A DNA stretch of 7,665 bases from an uncultured Bacillota bacterium. Its GTDB lineage: Bacteria; Bacillota_I; Bacilli_A; RF39; UBA660. A program made the translations under genes and the position numbers. The notes beneath the pieces were generated by a model, which worked only from the letters and a program-made list of their open reading frames with translations, was not told the origin of the DNA and ran no database searches. Within the stretch, counting starts at the first letter, position 1. Each line of letters begins with the position of its first letter. Below, one piece after another: positions 1 to 6,218 of this stretch. The stretch lies in assembly GCA_946626905.1 (NCBI GenBank), contig CAMOVA010000035.1, positions 1 through 7,665 of the forward strand, read 5' to 3'.

Positions 1-67
1 TATAGGACTCGAACCTATGACCGATCGGTTATGAGCCGATTGCTCTAACCAACTGAGCTAAGGGTCC
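1..67 (-). tRNA. tRNA with CAU anticodon (Ile2 or elongator Met), 3' end cut by window edge
   Basis: Read on the minus strand this folds into a full cloverleaf. It has a 5' acceptor strand GGACCCT (67-61), a D arm closed by GCTC/GAGC, an anticodon stem ATCGG/CCGAT around loop CTCATAA (anticodon CAT), variable loop CGGTC, and a T arm ATAGG/CCTAT around TTCGAGT. Only the first base of the 3' acceptor strand is inside the window; the remaining acceptor bases, discriminator and any CCA lie to the left. CAU is shared by elongator tRNA-Met and by tRNA-Ile2, whose C34 is changed to lysidine by TilS so that it reads AUA. C-G pairs at acceptor positions 4 and 5 and the general resemblance to Bacillus and Mycoplasma Ile2 genes (from memory) favour Ile2. 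The T loop and anticodon loop argue against initiator tRNA less strongly than the acceptor, where a normal G1-C72 pair would be expected. Confidence 0.93.
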
Positions 68-84
68 ATACGCATTACTCCATA

Positions 85-113
85 ATAATATCATATAATA
101 ATAAAATATGCAA
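85..113 (-). promoter_or_regulatory. Promoter for the CAU tRNA (minus strand)
   Basis: On the minus strand there is a -35-like TTGCAT (113-108), a 17-base spacer and a -10 TATTAT (90-85). The -10 is preceded by TGA, giving an extended -10 element (TGnTATTAT). A start about seven bases downstream would leave a leader of roughly ten bases before the first tRNA base at 67, a usual distance for a tRNA promoter. The -35 is weak, so the extended -10 probably does most of the work. This is a motif match without expression evidence. Confidence 0.55.
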
Positions 114-130
114 CTAAAAATCAAAAAAAT

Positions 131-159
131 TTTAAAAAACACAAAAAGTATAGTATAAT
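131..159 (+). promoter_or_regulatory. Promoter for cysS
   Basis: A perfect -10 TATAAT (154-159) lies 17 bases after TTTAAA (131-136), a 4 of 6 match to the -35 consensus. The stretch just upstream (114-130) is nearly all A and could act as an UP element. The -10 ends only 17 bases before the cysS ATG, so the transcript would begin almost at the ribosome site. This leaves no room for a T-box or other leader riboswitch. Confidence 0.65.
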
Positions 160-164
160 TAAAT

Positions 165-173
165 AGGAGTGAT
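165..173 (+). promoter_or_regulatory. Ribosome binding site of cysS
   Basis: AGGAGTGAT sits seven bases (counted from the final G of AGGAG) before the ATG at 177 and pairs well with the 16S 3' tail. The string TAGGAGTGATTTTATGAAA (164-182) recurs exactly at queA (3214-3232), so it looks like a favoured initiation module of this genome. It fixes the cysS start. Confidence 0.8.
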
Positions 174-176
174 TTT

Positions 177-1580
177 ATGAAACTTTATAATACATTATCT
201 AGAAAAGTAGAAGAATTTATTCCTTATAATGAGGAAGAGGTAACAATGTATACTTGTGGTCCTACAGTATATCATTATGCACATATTGGTAATCTTAGAA
301 CTTATATATTTGAAGACGTATTAGAAAAATCGTTAAATTATGTTGGATACAATGTTAAAAGATGTATGAATATAACTGATGTTGGACATTTAACAAGTGA
401 TTCTGATACTGGTGAAGATAAAATGTTAAAAGGAGCTAAAAGAGAGCATAAATCTGTATTAGAAATAGCTGATTATTATACAGAATGTTTTAAAAATGAT
501 TTAGAAAAATTAAATATAAAATGGCCTCATGTTGTATCTAAAGCTACAGATAATATTGATATGTATATAGAAATGATAACTAAATTATTAGATGAAGGTT
601 ATGCATATATAAATGGTGGAAATGTTTATTTTGATACAACAAAACTAGAAGATTATTATAAACTTACTAATCATAAAGTAGATGATATGGTAGTTGGTGT
701 TAGAGCTGGAGTAGAAGAGGATGATTCTAAAAAGAATCAAGCAGACTTTGTATTATGGTTTACTAAATCAAAGTTTGATGATCAAGAATTAAAATGGGAT
801 AGTCCATGGGGATATGGTTATCCAGGATGGCATATTGAATGTTCTGGTATTTCAATAAAAAATTTAGGAGAACATTTAGATATACATTGTGGTGGTGTAG
901 ATAATATATTCCCACATCATACAAATGAAATTGCGCAAAGTGAAGCTTTTTTAGGTCATAAATGGTGTAGTTATTGGTGTCACGGAGAACACTTGAATGA
1001 TGAAACTGGAAAAATGTCTAAATCAAATGGAGAGTTTTTAACTATTTCATTATTAGAAGAAAAAGGATATAGTCCATTAGATTATAGATTTATGTGTTTA
1101 AATACTTCTTATAGAAAAGTTTTAGTATTTACATTTGATGCATTAGATCAAGCAAAGAATACTTTTTCAAAATTAAAAAATAAGATAAAAACTATTAAGA
1201 ATAATATTGATGATAATATAGATACAGTAAAATTTGAAGAATATAAAAATAAATTTTCTGAAGCCTTAGGTAATGATTTAAATATACCTGTTGCTTTATC
1301 TGTTTTATATGATGTTCTTAAGGATGATGATATGTCAAATTCTACTAAAATAGAGCTTGTTAAAGATTTTGATAATGTATTATCACTTGATTTATTAACT
1401 GAAGAAAATCAAACTATAAATGAAGAATTAAAAAAATATATTGAAGATATGATTTTAAAAAGACAAGAAGCTAAGAAAAATAAAGATTTTGCTTTAGCTG
1501 ATCAAATTAGAAATGAGTTAGAACAAAAAGGTATACTTCTTAAAGATACAAGAGAAGGTACAACTTATGAATTGATGTAA
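177..1580 (+). CDS. cysS: Cysteine--tRNA ligase
   Basis: Class I aminoacyl-tRNA synthetase that charges tRNA-Cys with cysteine using ATP, in the cytoplasm. At 467 residues it is full length. The Rossmann domain opens with MYTCGPTVY (24-32) and the HIGH motif as HIGN (36-39). The KMSKS loop is intact at 279-283. The expected zinc ligands are all present: C27, C222 (in WHIEC), H247 and E251 (in FPHHTNE). The C-terminal helical part (about 320-467) is Lys/Glu/Asp rich and carries the anticodon-binding region. The wording LWFTKSKF (193-200) and WDSPWGYGYPGWHIEC resembles a CysRS subtype I recall from Lachnospiraceae and other anaerobes rather than the Bacillus type. It has its own promoter and is followed by a terminator, so it is probably a single-gene unit. 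No T-box fits upstream, which suggests that cysteine starvation does not control it through a leader. The start is set by the strong ribosome site. Confidence 0.98.
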   Translation: MKLYNTLSRKVEEFIPYNEEEVTMYTCGPTVYHYAHIGNLRTYIFEDVLEKSLNYVGYNVKRCMNITDVGHLTSDSDTGEDKMLKGAKREHKSVLEIADYYTECFKNDLEKLNIKWPHVVSKATDNIDMYIEMITKLLDEGYAYINGGNVYFDTTKLEDYYKLTNHKVDDMVVGVRAGVEEDDSKKNQADFVLWFTKSKFDDQELKWDSPWGYGYPGWHIECSGISIKNLGEHLDIHCGGVDNIFPHHTNEIAQSEAFLGHKWCSYWCHGEHLNDETGKMSKSNGEFLTISLLEEKGYSPLDYRFMCLNTSYRKVLVFTFDALDQAKNTFSKLKNKIKTIKNNIDDNIDTVKFEEYKNKFSEALGNDLNIPVALSVLYDVLKDDDMSNSTKIELVKDFDNVLSLDLLTEENQTINEELKKYIEDMILKRQEAKKNKDFALADQIRNELEQKGILLKDTREGTTYELM

Positions 1581-1590
1581 ATAAGGTAAT

Positions 1591-1620
1591 AAATAGTAAG
1601 GAAATACTTACTATTTTTTC
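1591..1620 (+). terminator. Intrinsic terminator after cysS
   Basis: AAATAGTAAG (1591-1600) and CTTACTATTT (1607-1616) form a perfect 10-bp stem around a six-base loop, GAAATA. A run of six T (1614-1619) overlaps the end of the stem and continues beyond it. The stem begins 11 bases past the cysS stop. It is AT-rich, so it is weaker than a GC-rich hairpin, but placement and T-run are right for ending transcription between cysS and the next promoter. Confidence 0.85.
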
Positions 1621-1627
1621 TATAAAA

Positions 1628-1636
1628 TGATATAAT
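1628..1636 (+). promoter_or_regulatory. Extended -10 promoter of the ruvA-deoD operon
   Basis: TGATATAAT is an extended -10 with a perfect TATAAT hexamer (1631-1636). No good -35 is visible: the best-placed hexamer, TTACTA at 1608-1613, overlaps the terminator stem and matches only weakly. The hexamer ends 15 bases before the ruvA ATG, so the predicted 5' leader is only about 8-10 bases. Coming straight after the terminator, it is the likely head of the seven-gene run. Confidence 0.65.
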
Positions 1637-1651
1637 TAATATGGTGATATT

Positions 1652-2197
1652 ATGTATAATTATATAAAAGGAATAATAGAAGAAATAGAATCTAGTTATA
1701 TTGTTGTTAATAATAATGATATTGGTTATTTAATATATACATCAAACCCATATTCATTTAATGCTGGTAGTGAATATAAAATATATGTTTATCAAAATGT
1801 TAGAGAAGATGAAATTTCCTTATATGGGTTTAAAACTAAAGAAGAAAGGGATTTATTTTTAAAATTAATTGATGTAAAAGGATTAGGTCCAAAAATGGCT
1901 TTAGGAATAATTGCAGGTAATACAGATGATGTTATAAGTGCTATAGAAAATGGTAATATTGAATATCTTAAAAAGTTCCCTAAAGTAGGAGATAAAGTTG
2001 CTAGACAAATAGTATTGGATTTAAAAGGACATTTAGTTGTTAAAGAAGAAGTTAGTGTTAAGAATAATGATGAATTAATTAGTGCTTTAGAAGCATTAGG
2101 ATATAAAAAAGCAGATATTAAAAAGATTGTTCCTAGCGTTACATCAGATAAAATAGAAGATCAAATAAAAGAAGCTTTAAAACTATTACTTAAATAG
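1652..2197 (+). CDS. ruvA: Holliday junction branch migration protein RuvA
   Basis: RuvA tetramers grip four-way DNA junctions and load the RuvB motor during recombination and repair. The N-terminal OB-fold domain (1 to about 62) starts MYNYIKGIIEEI, the usual opening, and contains YVYQNVREDEISLYGF (45-60). Two helix-hairpin-helix motifs follow: LIDVKGLGPKMALGII (72-87) and LKKFPKVGDKVARQI (106-120). The C-terminal domain III (about 138-181), which contacts RuvB, carries the typical ALEALGYKKADI. At 181 residues it is shorter than the usual 190-205; the acidic-pin and junction regions look intact and the shortening falls in the flexible linker before domain III. The ribosome site GGTGAT (1643-1648) is close to the ATG and at the very start of the predicted transcript. 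ruvB begins eight bases after the stop. Confidence 0.96.
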   Translation: MYNYIKGIIEEIESSYIVVNNNDIGYLIYTSNPYSFNAGSEYKIYVYQNVREDEISLYGFKTKEERDLFLKLIDVKGLGPKMALGIIAGNTDDVISAIENGNIEYLKKFPKVGDKVARQIVLDLKGHLVVKEEVSVKNNDELISALEALGYKKADIKKIVPSVTSDKIEDQIKEALKLLLK

Positions 2198-2202
2198 GAG
2201 GG
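2196..2202 (+). promoter_or_regulatory. Ribosome binding site of ruvB, overlapping the ruvA stop
   Basis: AGGAGGG shares its first two bases with the TAG stop of ruvA (2195-2197). It ends three bases before the ruvB ATG at 2206. This is the strongest Shine-Dalgarno core in the window and ties ruvB initiation to ruvA termination. Confidence 0.75.
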
Positions 2203-2205
2203 TTT

Positions 2206-3216
2206 ATGGACGAGAGAATTATAACAAATAAAAAACAAGAAGAAGATACATTTGAAGAAACAATAAGACCTGATAGTATTGATGAATATATAGGTCAAAC
2301 TGAGGTTAAAGAAAATTTAAATATATTTATAGAAGCAGCAAAAATGCGTAATGAATCATTAGATCATGTTTTACTTTATGGTCCACCAGGTCTTGGTAAA
2401 ACTACACTTGCATATATAATCGCTAATGAACTTGGTGTAAATATAAAAACAGCAAGTGGTCCATCTATTGAAAAAGCAGGTGATTTAGCTGCAATACTTT
2501 CAACTTTGGAAGAAGGAGATGTATTATTTATAGATGAAATACATCGTATACCAAGATTTATTGAAGAAATTCTTTATCCAGCAATGGAAGATTTTAAATT
2601 AGATATTATAGTTGGTAGTGAAGGATCAAGTCGTAATATACGAATTGATTTACCACCATTTACATTAGTAGGCGCTACTACTAGATGTGGCGATTTAACT
2701 AGTCCACTTAGAGATAGATTTGGAATAGTATCTAAATTACAATTCTACTCAGTAGAAGAATTAACTGATATTGTAAAAAGAACTTCTAGAGTTTTAGATA
2801 CTCCAATAGAAGATGAAGCTGCTATTGAATTAGCAACCAGATCTCGTGGTACACCAAGAATTGCTAATAGATTATTTAAAAGAGTTAGAGATTTTGCTTA
2901 TGTTATGAATGATGGAGTTATAAATTTAGATATAACTAATAAAGCTTTAGATAAACTTAAAGTAGATAAATTAGGTCTTGATGATACAGATTATAATTTA
3001 CTTAAATCTATTATTGAAAAATTTAATGGAGGACCAGTTGGAATTGATGCCCTTGCTTCATCAATTGGTGAAGAGGTATCAACAATAGAAGATGTTTATG
3101 AACCATATTTACTTCAAAATGGATTTTTAAAGCGTACACCAAGAGGTAGAATGGTAACAGAAAAAGCTTATAAACATTTAAACAAAGAACAAACAGAACA
3201 AAATAGTTTATTTTAG
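2206..3216 (+). CDS. ruvB: Holliday junction branch migration ATPase RuvB
   Basis: AAA+ hexameric ring motor that pumps DNA through the RuvA-bound Holliday junction using ATP. Its 336 residues are full length. The first ~20 residues carry the usual poor lead-in before RPDSIDEYIGQ (21-31). Walker A is GPPGLGKT (59-66), Walker B LFIDEIH (107-113) with D110 and E111, and sensor 1 GATTR (156-160). SPLRDRFG (166-173) contains the arginine-finger candidate R169, and sensor 2 lies in GTPRIANRL (215-223) with R218. The C-terminal winged helix (about 262-325) ends in the conserved VYEPYLLQNGFLKRTPRGR pattern. All catalytic motifs are intact. It lies in the classic ruvA-ruvB-queA order, eight bases after ruvA and ten before queA, and is surely co-transcribed with both. 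Confidence 0.98.
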   Translation: MDERIITNKKQEEDTFEETIRPDSIDEYIGQTEVKENLNIFIEAAKMRNESLDHVLLYGPPGLGKTTLAYIIANELGVNIKTASGPSIEKAGDLAAILSTLEEGDVLFIDEIHRIPRFIEEILYPAMEDFKLDIIVGSEGSSRNIRIDLPPFTLVGATTRCGDLTSPLRDRFGIVSKLQFYSVEELTDIVKRTSRVLDTPIEDEAAIELATRSRGTPRIANRLFKRVRDFAYVMNDGVINLDITNKALDKLKVDKLGLDDTDYNLLKSIIEKFNGGPVGIDALASSIGEEVSTIEDVYEPYLLQNGFLKRTPRGRMVTEKAYKHLNKEQTEQNSLF

Positions 3217-3226
3217 GAGTGATTTT

Positions 3227-4252
3227 ATGAAAACAGAAGATTTTGATTTTGATTTACCAGAAGAATTAATAGCTCAAACTCCTATTAAAAATAGAGATGA
3301 ATCAAAAATGTTAGTGCTTGATAAAGCAACAGGTGAAATAGAACATAAACATTTTAATGAAATAATTGATTATTTAAATAAAGGTGATGTTTTAGTTTTA
3401 AATGATACAAAAGTTATGCCTGCACGTCTTTATGGAATCAAAGAGGATACTAATGCGGCTATTGAATTATTAATGTTAAAAGAATTAGGCAATGATTGTT
3501 GGGAATGTTTAACTAAACCAGCTAAAAGAATTAAAGTAGGTACAGTAGTTTCGTTTGGAGAAGGATTACTTAAAGCAGAATGTACTGAAGAAAAAGAAGA
3601 AGGAATTCGTGTATTTAAACTTATTTATAATGGTATTTTATATGAAATTATGGATAAGTTAGGTGAAATGCCACTTCCTCCATATATTCATGAAAAATTA
3701 GAAGATAAAGATAGATATCAAACTGTATATGCTAAAGTAATTGGAAGTGCAGCCGCACCTACAGCTGGATTACATTTTACAAAGGAATTACTTGAAAAAA
3801 TAAAAGAAAAAGGAATTGAAATTGAATATATAACTTTACATGTTGGACTTGGAACATTTAGACCAGTTAATGTTGAAGATGTTACTAAACATAAGATGCA
3901 TAGCGAATTTTATAATATGAGTAGTGAGGTAGCATCTATTCTTAATAAGGCAAAAAGTGAAGGAAGAAGAATAATTAGTGTTGGTACAACTACTACAAGA
4001 ACATTAGAAACAATTATGAATTTGTATGGTGAATTTAAAGGATGTTCAGGGTGGACAGATATTTTTATTTATCCTGGTTATGAATTTAAAGCAATTAATT
4101 CTTTAATAACTAATTTTCATTTACCTAAATCAACATTAGTAATGTTAGTAAGCGCATTTGCTTCTAAGGAAAAAATAATGAATGCTTATAATGAAGCAAT
4201 AAAAAATAATTATCGTTTTTTCTCTTTTGGTGATTCAATGTTTATTAAATAG
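3227..4252 (+). CDS. queA: S-adenosylmethionine:tRNA ribosyltransferase-isomerase
   Basis: QueA moves the ribosyl part of SAM onto preQ1 at position 34 of GUN-anticodon tRNAs, giving epoxyqueuosine. It acts after Tgt has inserted preQ1. The 341 residues match the family length. Conserved blocks in order are FDFDLPEELIAQTP (6-19), VLVLNDTKVMPARLYG (55-70), GSAAAPTAGLHFT (173-185), LHVGLGTFRPV (204-214), VGTTTTRTLE (252-261), GWTDIFIYPGYEFK (275-288), TNFHLPKSTLVMLVSAF (295-311) and the terminal RFFSFGDSMFI (330-340). No key block is missing. The ribosome site AGGAGTGAT (3215-3223) overlaps the ruvB stop, and the 19 bases covering site and start are identical to those of cysS. In many Bacillota queA is followed by tgt; here it is followed by two unnamed HExxH genes, so tgt must be elsewhere or absent. 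Confidence 0.98.
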   Translation: MKTEDFDFDLPEELIAQTPIKNRDESKMLVLDKATGEIEHKHFNEIIDYLNKGDVLVLNDTKVMPARLYGIKEDTNAAIELLMLKELGNDCWECLTKPAKRIKVGTVVSFGEGLLKAECTEEKEEGIRVFKLIYNGILYEIMDKLGEMPLPPYIHEKLEDKDRYQTVYAKVIGSAAAPTAGLHFTKELLEKIKEKGIEIEYITLHVGLGTFRPVNVEDVTKHKMHSEFYNMSSEVASILNKAKSEGRRIISVGTTTTRTLETIMNLYGEFKGCSGWTDIFIYPGYEFKAINSLITNFHLPKSTLVMLVSAFASKEKIMNAYNEAIKNNYRFFSFGDSMFIK

Positions 4253-4260
4253 GGGGACTT

Positions 4261-5232
4261 ATGGAAGTAGAAGATAATTTAAAAAAACAATTTGATATTG
4301 TAAGTAAAGCTACAGAAGAATATATTAAAGAAGCAGAAATAGAAAGTATTGATGATATATTATTAGTAAAAAAATTTGCTCATATTTTGCTTAAAACAGA
4401 AGATGTTGATTATTACTATAAGTACAATAATTCTGTTTCATTTAAAGAATCTGATATGTTGGTTAGTGATTTTTTAGAATCATTAAATACTAAATATAAA
4501 GATTATTATGATATAAGAAAAGAAGATGGATCATTTATTTTTGAATATATTCCAGAATATGGTGATCATCCTTTTAGTACTTATGATACAGAAATAAATC
4601 AAAGAATTATGTATATTCCTTTAGAAAATACATTAGAAGACAGTTGTGTTATTGTTCATGAACTTATGCATGATATTAATATGGATATAGAAAATGATAG
4701 TGAAGTTAGAACTATTTATACAGAAGCTATTTCTATATTAGCTGAATTTATTTTTAAAGATTATTTAAAAAATAAAAGAGTAAAACAATATCAATTACCA
4801 GTCAACAGAACTTTATATTCTTTAAAACAATACGCTATAAGTGCAGATTTTAATATAAAATTAATTGAAAAATATTTATCAGATGGTTATTTAGATAGAG
4901 GTAGTATTTTTGAAATATTAGAACAATATCCTGATGATTATTTAGAAATATTAGAAGTTATATTCCATGATATAGTTGATAATGGTGAGTTATCTTTAGA
5001 TATGGATCAAAGATATGTTGTGGGAGCTTTAATCGCAACTTATATGTATGATAGAATAAAAGCTAAAAAAACAAATATACTAGAATTATTTGAATTAAAT
5101 CAAATGTTGCCAGTATATGAATTTGATCAAGTTTTAGATTATTTAGATTTAGAACATGATGAAGATGATTTATTAGCTGAGTCTTATGATAAATTAAGTA
5201 AAGCATATAAAAAATTCTTAAAAACAAGGTGA
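4261..5232 (+). CDS. Putative M3-like zinc metallopeptidase (first of tandem pair)
   Basis: I do not recognise a named family member. The 323-residue protein is acidic, has no signal peptide or membrane segment and is probably cytoplasmic. The centre carries VIVHELMHDIN (130-140), a HExxH zinc and catalytic motif (H133, E134, H137). TEAISILAEF (154-163) follows, with E155 as likely third zinc ligand and E162 seven residues later. The same E-x2-S-x3-E helix is familiar from M3 peptidases (thimet oligopeptidase, oligoendopeptidase F). Upstream LESLNTKYKDYYD (72-84) and YIPL before HExxH, and downstream RYVVGALIATY (251-261), also fit the M3B catalytic half, in which a Y-x-Y-x2-G motif supplies substrate-binding tyrosines. 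The ~300-residue N-terminal half of true PepF is missing, and the H137-to-E155 gap is shorter than usual. It starts eight bases after queA behind AGGGGGA and is followed four bases on by its paralogue. Alternatives are another gluzincin clan or an ImmA/IrrE-type HExxH protein. The gene call is firm and the family is inference. Confidence 0.7.
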   Translation: MEVEDNLKKQFDIVSKATEEYIKEAEIESIDDILLVKKFAHILLKTEDVDYYYKYNNSVSFKESDMLVSDFLESLNTKYKDYYDIRKEDGSFIFEYIPEYGDHPFSTYDTEINQRIMYIPLENTLEDSCVIVHELMHDINMDIENDSEVRTIYTEAISILAEFIFKDYLKNKRVKQYQLPVNRTLYSLKQYAISADFNIKLIEKYLSDGYLDRGSIFEILEQYPDDYLEILEVIFHDIVDNGELSLDMDQRYVVGALIATYMYDRIKAKKTNILELFELNQMLPVYEFDQVLDYLDLEHDEDDLLAESYDKLSKAYKKFLKTR

Positions 5233-5233
5233 T
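5226..5233 (+). promoter_or_regulatory. Ribosome site containing the upstream stop codon
   Basis: AAGGTGAT contains the TGA stop (5230-5232) of the first HExxH gene and sits three bases before the ATG at 5237. AGGTGAT is an exact complement to the 16S 3' tail. A ribosome ending on the first gene would stand on this site, a layout expected to couple translation of the two proteins and keep their amounts similar. Confidence 0.75.
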
Positions 5234-5236
5234 AGA

Positions 5237-6214
5237 ATGGATAAATATAGTGAATTAAATAAACGATTAAATGAATTTTTTGTTTATTTGGATGATAAAT
5301 ATAGTTTATTTAGTAATCATTTAAGAAGTTTAGCTCTATTAAATGATGATATGTGTAAATACTTAAATAAATATAGTTTGTCTTTTGAAAAACAAGAAAA
5401 TGATTTAACATTTGAAGATATTTATATGTTGGGTAGAGAGATTCTTGAATCGATTGATCCGAAATATCTTCCAGATTATGATAATTTAATTAAAAGTGGT
5501 GAATTAGATTTTGGATACGAATCTGAATATAAAGATTCAGAATTTAGTCGTAATTATATAAAAAATACTAAATATATTAATTTAAGAAGAGAATTTAATT
5601 ATCAAGATGTTCCTAATTTAATTCATGAATATGTTCACTATATAAACGCTAAAGATAAATTTACTTTAAATAGACATTTATTGACTGAGTTTTTACCAAT
5701 ATATTTTGAAATGTATGCTACTGATTATTTAGTTGATAAAGGAATTAATTTGGATGAAATATATTATAAGAAGAGATTACTACATACTAGAGGTATTGTA
5801 AATAGACTTTATAAATTAGAGAGTCCTTTGTTAGCTTATAGATATTTTGGTGATTTAAGTAATGAAACATATAAATTACTAAATAAAAATGTTATGAAAA
5901 TAAATAAATCTACTTTTGATAGTGAATGTGATAATTTACTAAAGTATTTAAAGTGTGACGATATCAATAAAGTAGGTTATGATATAGCATATGATTATAG
6001 ATATTTAATTGGTACAGCACTAGCTTTTTATGCAAGAAAAAATTGTACATTACAAGATATTCTTTGGTTAAATGATAATATAAATGATGAACTTGATGAT
6101 GTAACAGGTTTATTAGAAAAAATAAATATTGATGTAAAAGATAGTACTTTTAAAGATTCTGTTAAAGAATCGATATATGAATATTTACAAAAATATAATG
6201 TTAAAAAAAGGTGA
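5237..6214 (+). CDS. Putative M3-like zinc metallopeptidase (second of tandem pair)
   Basis: A diverged paralogue of the preceding gene, 325 residues, with no signal peptide or membrane segment. NLIHEYVHYIN (127-137) holds HExxH (H130, E131, H134). TEFLPIYFEM (150-159) gives E151 as likely third zinc ligand, with E158 seven residues later. The two proteins share LES[LI]xxKYxxxYD (70-82 here), FxYxxEYxDxxFS (92-104 here), HExxHxIN, TE-x6-E, and a C-terminal DxRYxxGxxxAxY block (253-265 here). The order and spacing agree within a few residues, while most other positions differ. The pattern again resembles the C-terminal catalytic half of M3 peptidases. All visible zinc-site residues are kept, so it is not obviously a dead copy. 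A hetero-dimer, or two enzymes with different peptide preference, are both possible. It starts four bases after its partner and miaA starts four bases after its stop. I assign no function beyond probable zinc-dependent peptidase. Confidence 0.68.
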   Translation: MDKYSELNKRLNEFFVYLDDKYSLFSNHLRSLALLNDDMCKYLNKYSLSFEKQENDLTFEDIYMLGREILESIDPKYLPDYDNLIKSGELDFGYESEYKDSEFSRNYIKNTKYINLRREFNYQDVPNLIHEYVHYINAKDKFTLNRHLLTEFLPIYFEMYATDYLVDKGINLDEIYYKKRLLHTRGIVNRLYKLESPLLAYRYFGDLSNETYKLLNKNVMKINKSTFDSECDNLLKYLKCDDINKVGYDIAYDYRYLIGTALAFYARKNCTLQDILWLNDNINDELDDVTGLLEKINIDVKDSTFKDSVKESIYEYLQKYNVKKR

Positions 6215-6215
6215 T
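6208..6215 (+). promoter_or_regulatory. Ribosome site of miaA containing the upstream stop codon
   Basis: AAGGTGAT again contains a TGA stop (6212-6214), here of the second HExxH gene, and lies three bases before the miaA ATG at 6219. It is the same eight-base unit as at 5226-5233, so the two junctions share one stop/ribosome-site design. It decides the miaA start, since no other in-frame start upstream has a site. Confidence 0.75.
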
Positions 6216-6218
6216 TAA

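Noticed and set aside
114..147. A-rich tract as an origin or repeat element
   Set aside because: It is short and has no DnaA-box-like words or repeat units. It is better explained as promoter-flanking AT-rich DNA.
1591..1620. Hairpin as a two-way terminator or regulatory attenuator
   Set aside because: The T-run is present only on the plus strand, no gene converges from the right, and no alternative pairing or leader peptide is visible.
1641..1667. ATG at 1641 as an alternative start or leader peptide before ruvA
   Set aside because: It is out of frame with ruvA, encodes only eight codons and has no ribosome site. The ATG at 1652 gives the standard RuvA N-terminus.
4261..6214. The two HExxH genes as a single gene split by a frameshift
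   Set aside because: Each has its own start, ribosome site and complete motif set in the same order, so they are tandem copies rather than halves of one protein.
4261..6214. Toxin-antitoxin or phage-defence pair
   Set aside because: Both proteins are large and homologous with the same putative active site, there is no small antitoxin-like partner or DNA-binding domain, and the setting is a housekeeping operon without mobile signatures.
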